NCBI RefSeq assembly: GCF_014193655.1
Contig: NZ_JACHZQ010000003.1
Coordinates: forward strand, 558,001-622,000
DNA length: 64,000 bases
Direction: 5' to 3'
Source of the DNA: Rhizobium sp. BK313
GTDB taxonomy: Bacteria; Pseudomonadota; Alphaproteobacteria; Rhizobiales; Rhizobiaceae
The notes under the pieces were generated by a model. It worked only from the letters and a program-made list of their open reading frames with translations, was not told the DNA's origin and did no database searches. Shown here in pieces: positions 8,670 through 18,965 of this stretch; within the stretch, counting starts at the first letter, position 1; the number at the start of each line of letters is the position of its first letter. Position numbers and translations under genes: made by a program.

Positions 8670-10162
8670 GGTTTGGGCGCCAGGCAGCTTGCTGAAAGAA
8701 GGTAGGCGTAGAGCGCCCTGCCTTTCATATTGCCGAAATCCGGCGACCAACTCTTGATGAGTTCCGACCGGCCCGCGGCGCAATTGAACGGTTCGTCGTC
8801 GATAAAAAGCACATCGCCAGTCACGGTAGGTGGCAGCGAAAAATTCTGCTCGTAGTAGCTCTTCGGGAAACCGCCGGAGTTGCGGGCGTAGATGTGATAG
8901 GGCTTGCCCTTCAGCGTATAGAACAGATCGGCGAGAATATCACGGTTGTCGGCAACGATGGTCGAGGTATTCGCTTGGACGGCGATATCGGCGATCTCCA
9001 GGCTGATGGCGCTGCGGCCGACATAGCGCTGCATCACAAGATTCCCGTTCGGCAGCTTGATGTCATAGGCAAACACGGTCAGGACCGGCAACAGGAAGGC
9101 AACGACGGAGCCGATGATCAGCGAGATGATCAGGCCCTTCTTTGTTAGGCGGTAGAGCAGCCAGACGGCGAGGACGGTGCCGGCGGCATAGGCGGTGACC
9201 GCCCAATTGGCATAGGCCTTGGCAAACAGCGCCTGCAGCGTGATCAGCGCCACGACCGGGATGGACAGCCAGACGAGCAGCTTCTCCCTGTCGTCGCTTT
9301 GCCCGCGGATCATCCGCCATGCGGCCCAGAGCATGGCATAGAAAATGATAGGCCCGACGACGCCGAATTGCGCGCCGACGAATCCGAGCGCGCCGAGCAG
9401 ATGCTTCACCAGCCCGCCGCCGTTTCCGTCGCCGTTCCAATGGGCAATGCTTTCGGTATGGCGCACCGTCGCCGCATCATGGGCGAAATTCCACCAAAGG
9501 TTCGGGGCGACGACGATGGCGCCGGCGATGGCGGCGATGATCACGTCGCGCCAGGCAATGCGTGCCGAACGCAGGGTCAGCATGGCGACCCCGACGCCCG
9601 GCAGCAGAAAAAGCACTGAATATTTCGTCAGAAAGGCGATGCCGAGGCTGACGCCGAGGATCAGCGCCTCGATGATCGAGGACCGCTTGGTGAGGCCGAG
9701 AAAAGCCCAGATCGCAATGGTGACGAACAGAATCTGGATCGTGTCGGTCGACACGAGTACGGCCGAAAGCGAGGCAGCCGGCAGGGTGACGAAAATGACG
9801 CCGACCCAGGGCTCGATCTCTCTCCCAACGTCCCCCACAATCAGTCGTCGCGTCGTGCGCATCAGCATCAGCGCGGTAGCAAGATGGAAGAGCGGCGCGG
9901 AAACGCGGATCCAGAAGGTCGAGTCCGAACCGGAAATCGCGTTGAAGAAACGGATCACCCAGGCGATGACAGGCGGCTTGGAATAATAGCCGAAGTCGAG
10001 GTTCTGACCCCAGAACCAATATTGCGCCTCGTCGACGAACAGGTCGGTTCTGTTGAAGATCAGCATCACCACGCGCCAAAGCGTGACGCCGAAGATGACT
10101 GCAAGACCAAGCCGCAGCGAAAGTCTTTGGTGGCTCGTTTCGGAATAGGTCGTATCGGACAT
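8666..10162 (-). CDS. GT39-type membrane glycosyltransferase (ArnT/PMT-like)
   Basis: The 498-residue product has about ten to twelve membrane spans and the first-loop acidic motif DLFVDEAQYWFW near residue 42, followed by YYSKPPVIAW, which places it in the PMT_2/GT39-like fold. Relatives such as ArnT move a sugar from a polyprenyl-phosphate donor onto lipid A, another glycan or a protein on the periplasmic face. The donor and acceptor cannot be told from the sequence. The frame opens at TTG 10165; I chose the ATG three bases downstream at 10162. A short co-directional gene for a 37-residue membrane peptide lies upstream. Confidence 0.83.
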   Translation of the reverse strand: MSDTTYSETSHQRLSLRLGLAVIFGVTLWRVVMLIFNRTDLFVDEAQYWFWGQNLDFGYYSKPPVIAWVIRFFNAISGSDSTFWIRVSAPLFHLATALMLMRTTRRLIVGDVGREIEPWVGVIFVTLPAASLSAVLVSTDTIQILFVTIAIWAFLGLTKRSSIIEALILGVSLGIAFLTKYSVLFLLPGVGVAMLTLRSARIAWRDVIIAAIAGAIVVAPNLWWNFAHDAATVRHTESIAHWNGDGNGGGLVKHLLGALGFVGAQFGVVGPIIFYAMLWAAWRMIRGQSDDREKLLVWLSIPVVALITLQALFAKAYANWAVTAYAAGTVLAVWLLYRLTKKGLIISLIIGSVVAFLLPVLTVFAYDIKLPNGNLVMQRYVGRSAISLEIADIAVQANTSTIVADNRDILADLFYTLKGKPYHIYARNSGGFPKSYYEQNFSLPPTVTGDVLFIDDEPFNCAAGRSELIKSWSPDFGNMKGRALYAYLLSASCLAPKP

Positions 10163-10254
10163 CAACAGGTCGATCTCGGTGCCGGGTCGTGAGGCTTCAT
10201 ACGGAACTATCGAGCTCGACGCTAGCTCTCGCCCAGAGAGAAAGACGGTGGAAC

Positions 10255-10273
10255 GCGCGGCCCGATGCCGCGC
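10255..10273 (-). terminator. GC-rich hairpin after the small membrane peptide gene
   Basis: A perfect 7-bp stem (GCGCGGC / GCCGCGC) with a five-base loop lies between the 37-codon gene and the glycosyltransferase gene. There is no T-run, so it may attenuate rather than end transcription. Confidence 0.3.
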
Positions 10274-10329
10274 AGGTAAAGCATTTTTACAAGGGATTTG
10301 TGTCGCCTATGGCCGTCTGAGGGAAATCC

Positions 10330-10443
10330 TCAGAGCACGCGCGGGGCAACTTTGCTGCGCGCCTCTTCGATGAGGCTTAGAAGCACGAAGGCAGCAAGCG
10401 TCATGCCGGCCGTCAGCGAAGCAGTCAAACCAAGAACAATCAT
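10330..10443 (-). CDS. 37-residue predicted single-span membrane peptide
   Basis: A 38-codon frame runs from an ATG at 10443 to a TGA at 10330 on the minus strand. A strong GGAGAGAG ribosome site stands just before the ATG. The product starts MIVLGLTASLTAGMTLAAF, continues hydrophobic through VLLSLIEEA and ends with a charged tail (RSKVAPRVL), so one transmembrane helix with a short basic tail outside it is likely. I do not recognise a family. It lies upstream of the GT39 gene on the same strand (167 bases apart) and divergent from icpA. The clean ribosome site and coherent topology support a real gene. Confidence 0.5.
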   Translation of the reverse strand: MIVLGLTASLTAGMTLAAFVLLSLIEEARSKVAPRVL

Positions 10444-10680
10444 TGCTCTCTCCGTATCGACATCAAAGGTGTCTCTACTTGCCGGATTAGAGCATGAAGC
10501 TTGCCTGTGACTTGCGGCTATCTGGGTTTTTACTCAAAATGACCGCCGACAGAAATCGAACCCAAAATAGTTTAAATCAAAACGGGATAGCGGACGGGGG
10601 TTATTAACCTTCAAGCAAGGAATTAACCATAAACATTGAACTGCACGTCGGAATGGGAAAACTGTCACTCGTTCTCACCA
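10444..10680. other. Intergenic region upstream of icpA
   Basis: No gene is visible in this divergent spacer. It is AT-richer than the flanking genes and holds two TTAACC sequences, TTAACC at 10604-10609 and TTAACCAT at 10623-10630, which resemble alphaproteobacterial CtrA half-sites. The icpA promoter should lie here, ahead of the leader element that starts at 10681. Confidence 0.5.
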
Positions 10681-10729
10681 GGCATGAAGCCGCCCCGTCG
10701 TACCGGGTCAGATCCGGTATCCATGTCAT
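10681..10729 (+). promoter_or_regulatory. Flagellin-type 5' leader element upstream of icpA
   Basis: The stretch begins GGCATGAAGCCG, continues to CCGG-GTCAGAT-CCGG and ends TATCCATGTC. The same order of blocks is found 25-35 bases upstream of all four flagellin starts in this window. Here it lies about 160 bases before the proposed icpA start. It resembles, from memory, the flg-Rhizobiales RNA candidate described in Rhizobiales flagellar leaders. A role in post-transcriptional control is inferred. Confidence 0.55.
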
Positions 10730-10892
10730 CAAACGGTCCGAAAACAGACTTTGATGAACGAGCGAGCTTCAGCGTCCCGGTCAACGGACCGGCGGCGGCG
10801 TGCGCCTTTCCTCGTCTCCTCATCGCGTCTGAACCGGATCATCAGTGGTTTCGCCGGCGTCGTTTACGTCCGGCAGTTCGGTGGGGACGATT

Positions 10893-12536
10893 TTGGCGCA
10901 GGATTCGCCGTCAGATCAGGCAGGACGGGCGCAGGCGGGCAGCCTTCGCGACCGCTTGCGTTTTGCTGGTCTCGATGCCGAGCAATGCGAAATCGTGCGC
11001 CGCAACCGGCCGATGCTCGAAACGCATCTGAAAGCTGGCCTGCGCGATCTCTTTCATCGTCTCCAGACCTTTCCCGACGCCGCCCGCAATTTTACCAGCG
11101 AAAGCCAACTCGAGCGCTTGCAGGACCTGCAATCCTCGCATTGGGACGTGCTGACAGACGCTCGTTTCGACAGTCTGTACGCCGAGCGCGTCAAGGTTCT
11201 CTCCGATAGCGAAAGCAAGATGGGGCTCGACCCGCGCTGGCACGTCGCCGGTCACGGCGTGGTTCTGGAGCACATTCTTGCCGGCATTGTCGAGGAGATG
11301 GGCAGCCGCGCCATCCTGCCCGGCGCCAAACGCCGTGCCCGTGAGTTGAGAGAGCTGATCGCCGCTGCCGTTCGCCTCGTCACGGTTGACGTCGAGATCG
11401 CCGTGTCGCTGCGCTTCAACGAACTTCGCCTCAACCATCAGCGGGCGCTTGCCGACCAGCGGAGTGCGGATCATGCCGAAGCTGCTGGTCTTTTTGCCGA
11501 TGTCATCCGCAGCCTCGCAGAACGCGATCTGACCGTCCGCCTGCCTGCCGATGGTCCGGAGGCCTATGCCGAACTGGCGCAGACGCTGAATGCTGCTCTG
11601 GACGACATCCAGCTGCAATTTGCAGGACTGTCCGCCAGTGTGCAGGCGGCCGAAGCCGCAACGGATGTGATCGCCCGCGATTCCCGCTCGTTGGCCCAGA
11701 GTTCCACGGAGCAGTCTCGGGGGCTTGCCTTATCGGCAAAGCAACTCGCCGAACTTGCCGATCAGGTTCGCGGCAATGCGGCGAGCACCCGGTCAGCCGA
11801 GCGCGCCGCCGCCTCCACCCGTGTTGCAGCTGAAGATAGCGGCCGGGTCGTCGGCCAGGCGATTTCCGCCATGGCCGATATCGAAACCTCGGCAGAAAAG
11901 ATCGGCCAGATCATCGGTGTCATCGATGAGATCGCGTTCCAGACCAATCTGCTGGCGCTCAACGCAGGTATTGAAGCCGCGCGCGCCGGCGACAGCGGCC
12001 GCGGCTTTGCCGTCGTCGCCCAGGAAGTCCGTGCGCTGGCCCAGCGCTCCGCCGATGCCGCCCGCGAAATCAAGGTGCTGGTGACGGGCACCAAGGCGCA
12101 GGTCGACGCCGGCGTGCAGATGGTCGGCCGCACGCAGGAAGCGATCGGCAGCATCGTTCGTCAGGTGACCGATATCAACGATGCCATTTCCGGCATCGCG
12201 GCCGCCACTGACGAACAGGCCGCCGGCCTGCGCACCGTGACCACGGACATCGGCAGCTTCGGCGAGCGCGCCGCTGCCACCGAAAGCCTCGCCCGTCGCT
12301 CGGACGAAGGCGCTGATCATCTTCATACCGTCATTCTCGAACTCGGGCGAACGATCCGTGAATTCCGCCTTGAGCGCGAGCGCCGCCATGCTGTGCCGCG
12401 CCAGGTGACTGCTGCGCAACGTTTGCCGATTGCTCGGCGCGAAGAAAACGTCGTCCGGCGTGATGAGAGCAACGTGGCCGAATTGGATTTTTCGCTTCGC
12501 AGGGCCGGGCTTGGAGGCGAGCGGAATGCATACTGA
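10893..12536 (+). CDS. icpA: Globin-coupled cytoplasmic chemoreceptor IcpA
   Basis: The 547-residue product has an N-terminal globin-coupled sensor domain (about residues 10-170), with a histidine in LQSSHWDVL as the likely proximal heme ligand. It then has a short HAMP-like stretch and a C-terminal methyl-accepting signalling domain with the hairpin tip [23 protein letters not shown]. No transmembrane segment is present, so it is soluble. IcpA-type receptors head the che operon in rhizobia and are linked to energy or oxygen taxis. The start is uncertain: the frame is closed at 10830, GTG codons occur at 10845 and 10881, and TTG 10893 has a GGTGGGGAC ribosome site and gives a natural MAQDS start, so I chose it. 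Confidence 0.88.
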   Translation: MAQDSPSDQAGRAQAGSLRDRLRFAGLDAEQCEIVRRNRPMLETHLKAGLRDLFHRLQTFPDAARNFTSESQLERLQDLQSSHWDVLTDARFDSLYAERVKVLSDSESKMGLDPRWHVAGHGVVLEHILAGIVEEMGSRAILPGAKRRARELRELIAAAVRLVTVDVEIAVSLRFNELRLNHQRALADQRSADHAEAAGLFADVIRSLAERDLTVRLPADGPEAYAELAQTLNAALDDIQLQFAGLSASVQAAEAATDVIARDSRSLAQSSTEQSRGLALSAKQLAELADQVRGNAASTRSAERAAASTRVAAEDSGRVVGQAISAMADIETSAEKIGQIIGVIDEIAFQTNLLALNAGIEAARAGDSGRGFAVVAQEVRALAQRSADAAREIKVLVTGTKAQVDAGVQMVGRTQEAIGSIVRQVTDINDAISGIAAATDEQAAGLRTVTTDIGSFGERAAATESLARRSDEGADHLHTVILELGRTIREFRLERERRHAVPRQVTAAQRLPIARREENVVRRDESNVAELDFSLRRAGLGGERNAY

Positions 12537-12598
12537 TATCTCTGTTTTATGCGCATGCGGGCTGTGGGACCCGATTTCAGGCAACAAGGAATAAAGCG

Positions 12599-12895
12599 AT
12601 GCCGAGCAGGAAAGGCGAAAAGGCAATCAGTCTGGCCGCAGTGCTGGACCTCAACGAGGCTTCGACGCTTCGCGGCAAGTTGATGGGGCTGCGCGGCAGC
12701 AATGTCGTGATCGATGCATCAGGCGTCGAGAGGATCGGGGCCTTGTGCGTTCAGGTCATCATGGCCGCCGCCAAGACTTGGGATGAAGACAAGCTGTCCT
12801 TCACCTTTTCGAAGGTGTCGGATGCATTTCAAAAAACGATGCAGTTGATCGGAGTGGACATCGATCACCTGCTTGCCAAGGAGATCCGGCAATGA
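12599..12895 (+). CDS. cheS: CheS, STAS-domain chemotaxis protein
   Basis: The 98-residue product is a single STAS domain. In S. meliloti the protein at this position, CheS, binds CheA and promotes the drain of phosphate from CheY1, helping signal termination. In the stretch IDASGVERIGALCVQVI the positions that hold the D-S-[SG] phosphorylation loop in SpoIIAA-like anti-anti-sigma factors are G-A-L, so it lacks the usual phosphorylatable serine. This fits a binding role rather than partner switching by phosphorylation. AAGGA precedes the ATG at 12599, and its stop overlaps the cheY1 start in an ATGA. Confidence 0.88.
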   Translation: MPSRKGEKAISLAAVLDLNEASTLRGKLMGLRGSNVVIDASGVERIGALCVQVIMAAAKTWDEDKLSFTFSKVSDAFQKTMQLIGVDIDHLLAKEIRQ

Positions 12896-13257
12896 AGAAA
12901 AAAGTACTGACCGTGGATGATTCACGGACCATTCGAAACATGCTTCTCGTCACCCTGAACAATGCCGGCTTCGAGACCATTCAGGCCGAAGACGGCGTCG
13001 AGGGCCTCGAGGTTTTGGAAGAAGCCAACCCAGACGTCATCGTCACCGACATCAACATGCCGCGCCTTGACGGCTTCGGCTTCATCGAGGGCGTGCGCCG
13101 CAACGACAAGTACCGGGCGATCCCGATCCTGGTGCTGACGACCGAAAGCGACGCCGAAAAGAAGAACCGCGCCCGCCAGGCTGGTGCGACGGGTTGGATC
13201 GTCAAGCCCTTCGATCCCGCCAAACTGATCGATGCCATCGAGCGTGTAACCGCTTAA
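12892..13257 (+). CDS. cheY1: Chemotaxis response regulator CheY1
   Basis: A single receiver domain of 121 residues with the acidic pair D9-D10, phosphoacceptor D53 (VTDINMP), T83/T84 and K105. In rhizobia with two CheY proteins, CheY1 acts mainly as a phosphate sink: CheY2-phosphate passes its phosphate back through CheA to CheY1. Position between cheS and cheA, and the ATGA overlap with cheS, match that assignment. No output domain is present. Confidence 0.92.
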   Translation: MKKKVLTVDDSRTIRNMLLVTLNNAGFETIQAEDGVEGLEVLEEANPDVIVTDINMPRLDGFGFIEGVRRNDKYRAIPILVLTTESDAEKKNRARQAGATGWIVKPFDPAKLIDAIERVTA

Positions 13258-13272
13258 ACAGGATCTGTTCCT

Positions 13273-15591
13273 ATGGATATGAACGAAATCAAAGAGATTT
13301 TTTTCCAGGAGTGCGAGGAGCAGCTCGCCGAACTGGAATCCGGTCTCCTGAAAATGAATGATGGCGACCGGGATCCGGAAACCGTCAATGCTGTCTTCCG
13401 TGCCGTTCATTCCATCAAGGGTGGGGCAGGGGCATTCGGTCTGGACGACCTTGTCTCCTTTGCCCATGTCTTCGAGACCACGCTCGATTGCGTTCGATCC
13501 AACAAGCTGGAACCGACCCAGGATGTCCTGAAGGTCATGCTCAAGGCCGCCGACGTTCTGGCGGACCTGACCAACGCCGCCCGTGACGGCGGCAGCGTCG
13601 ATCAGGCCCGCAGCAAGGGCCTGGTCAAGGAACTGGAAGCGCTGGCCCACGGCGAATTGCCATCGGCATCCGCAGCCGTCGAAGCCGCGCCGAAGCCGGT
13701 GAGGGCTGCAGCGCCCGCCCCCGCCCCGACCCCTGTCAAAGCCGCACCCGCTCCCACGGACGATAGCGGCTTTCAGCCGATCCCCTTCAGCTTCGACGAT
13801 GATTTCGGTGGCGACGAAGCGCCTGTGGCTATGCCGGAGTATGAAGTCAGCTTCAAGCCGCGCTCCGATCTCTACGCCAAGGGCAACGATGCCACGCTGC
13901 TGCTGCGCGATCTCTCGCGCCTCGGCGAGATGAGCATCCATTGCAACATGGACGCTCTGCCGGATCTCGATCAGCTCGACCCTGAAGGCGCCTATTTCAA
14001 GTGGACGATCTCGGTCAAGACGGACAAGGGCGAAGACGCCATCCGCACTGTCTTCGAATTCGCCGAATGGGATTGCGAGCTCGATGTTCGGCTGGTTGAG
14101 GATGCCGCTTCATCTGCAGGCGGTGATGAAGAGTTGCCGATGGTGCCCGTGCCCTTCGATCTCTCCGTTCTCGATGGCGATGGTATCGAACAGGCCGTGG
14201 AAGCCGCCGAGGAAGCACCGAAGCCGAAGAATGACGTCGCAGCCGCCGTTGCCGCCGCCGAAACGGCAAGCAACGTCACACAGCTTGCCGCCGTCGCCGC
14301 TCGTGTCGAAAAGAAGGAAGCCGCGGCAGCCGCCGCCGCTGCCGCTGCCAGTGCCGCCGCGCAGAACAATGCCGCCGCGGGCGCCGGACAGACCATCCGT
14401 GTCGATCTTGACCGTGTCGACCGACTGATCAATCTCGTCGGCGAGCTGGTCATCAACCAGGCGATGCTGTCGCAGAGCGTCATCGAGAATGACAACAACG
14501 GTGCATCCTCGATCAATATGGGCCTCGAGGAGCTGCAGCAGCTCACTCGCGAGATCCAGGACAGCGTCATGGCGATCCGCGCGCAGCCGGTGAAGCCGGT
14601 CTTCCAGCGCATGTCGCGTATCGTCCGTGAAATTGCCGACATGACGGGCAAGTCGATCCGCCTGGTCACCGAGGGTGAAAACACCGAAGTCGACAAGACG
14701 GTCATCGACAAGCTTGCCGAACCGCTGACCCATATGATCCGAAACGCCGTCGACCACGGCGTTGAAACCCCGGAAAAGCGCACTGCACTCGGCAAGAACC
14801 CGGAGGGCACGGTTCGCTTGACGGCGAAGCATAGGTCCGGTCGCATCCTGATCGAACTCGCCGACGACGGCGCCGGCATCAATCGCGAAAAAGTTCGCCA
14901 GAAAGCGATCGACAACGACCTGATCCCTGCCGATGCCAATCTCTCGGACGAGGAGATCGACAACCTGATCTTCCTGCCGGGCTTCTCGACGGCCGACAAG
15001 ATCTCCGACATTTCCGGCCGCGGCGTCGGCATGGACGTGGTCAAGCGCTCGATCCAGGCGCTCGGCGGTCGCATCAACATCAGTTCCAAGCCTGGGCAAG
15101 GCTCGGTCTTCACCATGAGCCTGCCGCTGACGCTCGCCGTCCTCGATGGCATGGTGGTGACGGTTGCCGGCCAGACGCTGGTCGTGCCGCTGACCGCGAT
15201 CGTCGAAACCCTGCAACCGGAAGCCGCCGCCATCCATTCCTTCGGCGCCAATCATCGCCTGATCTCGATCCGCAATAGCTTCTGCCCGCTGGTCGATGTC
15301 GGCCGCATCCTGAACTTCCGCGCCACGCAGGCCAATCCGGTCGATGGTGTCGCACTGCTGGTGGAATCGGAAGGCGGCGGGCAGCGCGCTCTGATGGTCG
15401 ATGCCATCCAGGGCCAGCGCCAGGTCGTCATCAAGAGTCTCGAAGCGAACTACACGCATGTTCCCGGCATCGCCGCCGCGACCATCCTCGGTGATGGGCG
15501 CGTCGCTCTCATCCTCGACGTTGATGCCGTGGTCGGCGCCTCGCGCGGCCAGTCGTTGAAGGCTGAAATGTCGTACGCAGCAGTGGGTTAA
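13273..15591 (+). CDS. cheA: Chemotaxis histidine kinase CheA
   Basis: The 772-residue product has an N-terminal HPt domain with the phosphorylated histidine at H46 ([14 protein letters not shown]), a linker rich in Ala and Pro, a CheY/CheB-binding region, a second long Ala-rich linker (about residues 305-370), then the dimerisation domain, the HATPase domain with N (MIRNAVDHG), G1 (DDGAGI) and G2 ([10 protein letters not shown]) boxes, and a CheW-like regulatory domain. It autophosphorylates in response to receptors and passes phosphate to CheY1, CheY2 and CheB. A second in-frame ATG lies two codons later. Length is a little above the E. coli enzyme because of the linkers. Confidence 0.95.
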   Translation: MDMNEIKEIFFQECEEQLAELESGLLKMNDGDRDPETVNAVFRAVHSIKGGAGAFGLDDLVSFAHVFETTLDCVRSNKLEPTQDVLKVMLKAADVLADLTNAARDGGSVDQARSKGLVKELEALAHGELPSASAAVEAAPKPVRAAAPAPAPTPVKAAPAPTDDSGFQPIPFSFDDDFGGDEAPVAMPEYEVSFKPRSDLYAKGNDATLLLRDLSRLGEMSIHCNMDALPDLDQLDPEGAYFKWTISVKTDKGEDAIRTVFEFAEWDCELDVRLVEDAASSAGGDEELPMVPVPFDLSVLDGDGIEQAVEAAEEAPKPKNDVAAAVAAAETASNVTQLAAVAARVEKKEAAAAAAAAAASAAAQNNAAAGAGQTIRVDLDRVDRLINLVGELVINQAMLSQSVIENDNNGASSINMGLEELQQLTREIQDSVMAIRAQPVKPVFQRMSRIVREIADMTGKSIRLVTEGENTEVDKTVIDKLAEPLTHMIRNAVDHGVETPEKRTALGKNPEGTVRLTAKHRSGRILIELADDGAGINREKVRQKAIDNDLIPADANLSDEEIDNLIFLPGFSTADKISDISGRGVGMDVVKRSIQALGGRINISSKPGQGSVFTMSLPLTLAVLDGMVVTVAGQTLVVPLTAIVETLQPEAAAIHSFGANHRLISIRNSFCPLVDVGRILNFRATQANPVDGVALLVESEGGGQRALMVDAIQGQRQVVIKSLEANYTHVPGIAAATILGDGRVALILDVDAVVGASRGQSLKAEMSYAAVG

Positions 15592-15595
15592 GCCT

Positions 15596-16063
15596 ATGTC
15601 CTACGCCGTCAAGAATCTGACCCAGGGTGCCCGTGAGCTGATCGCCTTCCGCATCGGCGATCAGGAGTTCTGCGTCGACATCATGTCGGTCCGCGAAATC
15701 CGCGGTTGGACGCCGGCGACAGCCATGCCGCATGCGCCGGCCCATGTCCTTGGCGTCATCAACCTGCGCGGCGCTGTCTTGCCGATCGTCGATCTCTCGG
15801 CCCGCCTGGGCATGAAGCGCGCCGAGCCGACCGCACGCCATGTGATCATCGTGGCGCAGGTCAAGCGCAAGGTCGTCGGCCTGCTGGTCGACGCCGTGTC
15901 CGATATCCTGACGGTTACCGACGACAACATTCAGCCGACGCCGGAAGTTTCTTCCGACTACGAGCGGCAGTTTGCACGCGGCATCCTGGCGATCGACCGT
16001 CGCATGATCTGTCTTATCGAACTCGAAACCCTGTTCCCGGACAGCGAAAGCGAAGCTGCATGA
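15596..16063 (+). CDS. cheW: Chemotaxis coupling protein CheW
   Basis: The 155-residue product is a single CheW domain, with the typical [15 protein letters not shown] segment near residue 22 and the [17 protein letters not shown] segment near residue 58. CheW bridges receptors and CheA in the chemoreceptor array. The gene starts four bases after cheA and its stop overlaps the cheR start (ATGA). Confidence 0.94.
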   Translation: MSYAVKNLTQGARELIAFRIGDQEFCVDIMSVREIRGWTPATAMPHAPAHVLGVINLRGAVLPIVDLSARLGMKRAEPTARHVIIVAQVKRKVVGLLVDAVSDILTVTDDNIQPTPEVSSDYERQFARGILAIDRRMICLIELETLFPDSESEAA

Positions 16064-16968
16064 GTATGATGGGAGCGACTGATCTCAAGGCATCCCCGGA
16101 CGAGGTGCTGGCCAGCGGCGAATATCCGCTGACACGGCGCGATCTCTCCGAAATTGCCGCCATGATCTATTCGGACGCTGGAATTTCTCTCAACGAGACA
16201 AAGGCGTCGCTCGTCTATTCGCGGCTGTCGAAGCATATTCGCGCACTCGGTTTGCCGGGCTTTCGCGATTATTGCCTGCTGGTCTCCTCACCGGCGGGAG
16301 CTGCGGCACGGCGCGAGATGCTGTCGCATCTGACGACGAATTTCACCCGCTTCTTCCGCGAGAACCACCATTTCGATCATCTGCGCGACGAGGTTCTGCC
16401 TGGCCTTCTGGCGCGTGCCAAAAGCGGTGGCCGCGTCCGCATCTGGTCGGCAGCCTGTTCCGACGGGCAGGAACCCTATTCCATCGCGCTTACGGTTCTG
16501 TCGCTGCTGCCGAATGCCGCGGATTTCGATTTCAAGATCCTGGCGACAGATATCGATCCGAAGATCCTCGGCCTTGCCCGCGCGGGCGCTTACGATGAGA
16601 CATCGCTCGAGACGGTCTCACCCGCCATGCGCAAGCAATGGTTTCAGGAGGTCGACATCCAGGGGCGCCGCAAATTCCAGGTCGATGATCGCGTCAAGCG
16701 TCTGATCACGTTCAATGAGCTGAACCTGATGGCACAATGGCCGTTCAAGGGCACCTTCGACGTCATCTTCTGCCGCAACGTGGTGATCTATTTCGACGAG
16801 CCGACGCAGACGAAGATCTGGTCGCGCTTCGCCGGCCTGCTGCCGGAAAACGGCCATCTCTATATCGGCCATTCCGAGCGGGTCTCCGGCGAGGCCAAGC
16901 ATCTTTTCGACAATATCGGCATCACCACTTATCGCCGCATTGGCAATTCAATCGGGAGGAAAGTATGA
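16060..16968 (+). CDS. cheR: Chemoreceptor glutamate methyltransferase CheR
   Basis: The 302-residue product has the all-helical CheR N-domain and the AdoMet-binding C-domain, seen in [15 protein letters not shown] (glycine-rich AdoMet loop) and CRNVVIYFD, the conserved CheR active-site strand. It methylates glutamates on chemoreceptors for adaptation. The frame is open far upstream inside cheW, but the ATG at 16060 overlaps the cheW stop and gives the normal CheR length. Its own stop overlaps the cheB start in the same way. Confidence 0.94.
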   Translation: MSMMGATDLKASPDEVLASGEYPLTRRDLSEIAAMIYSDAGISLNETKASLVYSRLSKHIRALGLPGFRDYCLLVSSPAGAAARREMLSHLTTNFTRFFRENHHFDHLRDEVLPGLLARAKSGGRVRIWSAACSDGQEPYSIALTVLSLLPNAADFDFKILATDIDPKILGLARAGAYDETSLETVSPAMRKQWFQEVDIQGRRKFQVDDRVKRLITFNELNLMAQWPFKGTFDVIFCRNVVIYFDEPTQTKIWSRFAGLLPENGHLYIGHSERVSGEAKHLFDNIGITTYRRIGNSIGRKV

Positions 16969-18008
16969 GCGCCCCCGCCCGTGTTCTTGTCGTCGACGAC
17001 TCGCCGACCATGCGCGGCTTGATCACCGCCGTCCTGCGCTCCGATCCGGAGGTCGACGTCATCGGCCAGGCCGGCGATGCAATGGAAGCGCGCGCCGCGA
17101 TCAAGGCGCTCAATCCTGATGTCGTGACGCTCGACATCGAGATGCCGAACATGAACGGTCTCGATTTTCTTGAGAAAATCATGACCCTCAGGCCCATGCC
17201 GGTCATCATGGTCTCGACCATGACGCATCGCGGCGCCGAGGCGACGCTCGCGGCCCTTGAAATCGGCGCGTTCGATTGCGTAGGCAAGCCTGCTCCTGGC
17301 GAGCCGCGTCCCTTCGGTGATCTGGCGGAAAAGGTGAAGGCGGCGGCTCGTTCGCAGCGGCAATATATCAAGCCCGCTGCCGGCCATGCTCCGCCGCCTG
17401 CGGTTGCGGATTTCCGCGTCGGCCGCAAGATCGTCGCGATCGGTTCGTCCACCGGTGGCGTCGAAGCCTTGATCGCGGTCCTACAGAAGTTCCCGGCCAA
17501 CTGCCCGCCGACGGTCATCACCCAGCACATGCCGCCGAGCTTCACCCGCAGCTTTGCCGAACGGCTCAACCGCCTCTGCGCGCCCGTCGTGCAGGAGGCC
17601 ACGGATGGTGCGCGGCTGGAGATCGGCAAGATCTATCTGGCGCCCGGCGGCGAGCGGCATTTGCAGATCGCCAACGTGTCGGCGCCGCATTGCCGTCTGA
17701 TCGAGCGCGGGCCAGTTAATGGTCATCGTCCTTCCGTCGACGTGCTCTTCGATTCGGTCGCCGAGCTCGCGGGCCGCAACGCCGTCGGCGTGATCCTGAC
17801 CGGTATGGGGCGCGACGGCGCCGCCGGCCTTCTCAAGATGCGCCATGCCGGCGCGCGGACCATCGGCCAGAACGAAAAGACCTGCGTAGTCTACGGGATG
17901 CCGAGGGTCGCATTCGAACTCGGTGCAGTCGAACAGCAGTTTCCGCTGAACGCCATTGGCGAGGAAATATTGAAAGTAACAGCCGCCCGCAAGGAAGGGA
18001 GCGAATAA
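16965..18008 (+). CDS. cheB: Chemotaxis response regulator/methylesterase CheB
   Basis: The 347-residue product joins a receiver domain (DDSPTMRG start, phosphoacceptor in [11 protein letters not shown]) to a CheB methylesterase domain with the catalytic triad visible as Ser in [11 protein letters not shown], His in TQHMPPSFT and Asp in [10 protein letters not shown]. It removes methyl groups from receptors when phosphorylated by CheA, opposing CheR. A GGGAGG ribosome site stands before the ATG at 16965. The start lies inside the cheR stop, and the cheB TAA overlaps the cheY2 ATG by one base. Confidence 0.95.
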   Translation: MSAPARVLVVDDSPTMRGLITAVLRSDPEVDVIGQAGDAMEARAAIKALNPDVVTLDIEMPNMNGLDFLEKIMTLRPMPVIMVSTMTHRGAEATLAALEIGAFDCVGKPAPGEPRPFGDLAEKVKAAARSQRQYIKPAAGHAPPPAVADFRVGRKIVAIGSSTGGVEALIAVLQKFPANCPPTVITQHMPPSFTRSFAERLNRLCAPVVQEATDGARLEIGKIYLAPGGERHLQIANVSAPHCRLIERGPVNGHRPSVDVLFDSVAELAGRNAVGVILTGMGRDGAAGLLKMRHAGARTIGQNEKTCVVYGMPRVAFELGAVEQQFPLNAIGEEILKVTAARKEGSE

Positions 18009-18397
18009 TGTCTCTAGCGGAGAAAATCAAAGTTCTGATCGTCGACGACCAGGTTACCAGCCGCCTGTTGTTGAGCGACGCGCTGACTCAATTGGGCTTC
18101 AAGCAGATTACTGCTGCCGGCGACGGTGAGCAGGGCATGAAGATCATGGAGCAGCAGCCGCATCACCTGGTGATCTCTGACTTCAACATGCCGAAGATGG
18201 ATGGTCTCGGCCTGCTGCAGGCCGTGCGCACCAATCCGACGACGAAGAAGGCAGCCTTTATCATCCTGACGGCGCAAGGTGACCGTGCGCTGGTGCAGAA
18301 GGCCGCCCAGCTCGGCGCCAACAACGTTCTCGCCAAGCCCTTCACCATTGAAAAGATGAAAGCGGCGATCGAGGCCGTGTTCGGAGCATTGAAATGA
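18008..18397 (+). CDS. cheY2: Chemotaxis response regulator CheY2
   Basis: A 129-residue receiver with D13-D14, phosphoacceptor D58 ([11 protein letters not shown]), a threonine at about 87 and a lysine in LAKPF. In rhizobia CheY2-phosphate is the form that acts on the flagellar motor, slowing rotation in species whose motor turns one way only. D58 matches the number used for S. meliloti CheY2. It is translationally coupled to cheB (TAATG) and to cheD (ATGA). Confidence 0.93.
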   Translation: MSLAEKIKVLIVDDQVTSRLLLSDALTQLGFKQITAAGDGEQGMKIMEQQPHHLVISDFNMPKMDGLGLLQAVRTNPTTKKAAFIILTAQGDRALVQKAAQLGANNVLAKPFTIEKMKAAIEAVFGALK

Positions 18398-18948
18398 TCG
18401 TCGAGGGTGCTGCCCGTCGCGTGCACATCATTCAAGGCGAGTACAAGGTCATCAGCGACCCGGACGTGGTGCTGGCGACCATTCTCGGCTCGTGCGTGGC
18501 AGCATGCCTGCGCGATCCGATCGCTGGCGTCGGCGGCATGAACCACTTTCTCCTGCCGGGAACGTCGGCTTCGCCGATGAGCGGTGGCGACGCGACGCGC
18601 TACGGCGTGCACCTGATGGAGCTTCTCATCAACGGTCTCTTGAAGCAGGGCGCGCGCCGTGACCGGCTGGAGGCGAAGGTTTTTGGCGGCGCGAAGACGA
18701 TCGCCACCTTCTCCAACGTCGGCGAACAGAACGCTGCCTTTGCCATGCAGTTCCTGAGGGATGAAGGCATTCCGGTCGTCGGCTCCAGCACAGGCGGCGA
18801 GCATGGACGCAAGATCGAATATTGGCCGATCTCCGGCCGTGCCCGGCAATATCCGCTGACCGGCGCCGAAACGCAGAAGACCGTGGCTCTGGAACAGCGC
18901 CCCGTTGCCGCCCCGAAGCCGGTCGACAATACGATCGAATTTTTCTGA
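18394..18948 (+). CDS. cheD: Chemoreceptor glutamine deamidase CheD
   Basis: The 184-residue product has the CheD signatures [15 protein letters not shown], with the catalytic cysteine, and [11 protein letters not shown], with the catalytic histidine. CheD converts specific receptor glutamines to glutamates and can bind other Che proteins. It overlaps cheY2 by four bases and is followed by cheT. Confidence 0.93.
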   Translation: MIVEGAARRVHIIQGEYKVISDPDVVLATILGSCVAACLRDPIAGVGGMNHFLLPGTSASPMSGGDATRYGVHLMELLINGLLKQGARRDRLEAKVFGGAKTIATFSNVGEQNAAFAMQFLRDEGIPVVGSSTGGEHGRKIEYWPISGRARQYPLTGAETQKTVALEQRPVAAPKPVDNTIEFF

Positions 18949-18965
18949 TCAACGAGGACTACCTG

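Noticed and set aside
10751-11209. Alternative frame upstream of and overlapping icpA, with an ATG near 10754 at the spacing expected from the leader element
   Set aside because: The product is Arg/Ser-rich with no domain, and it overlaps the globin-coding frame; only its start position is suggestive.
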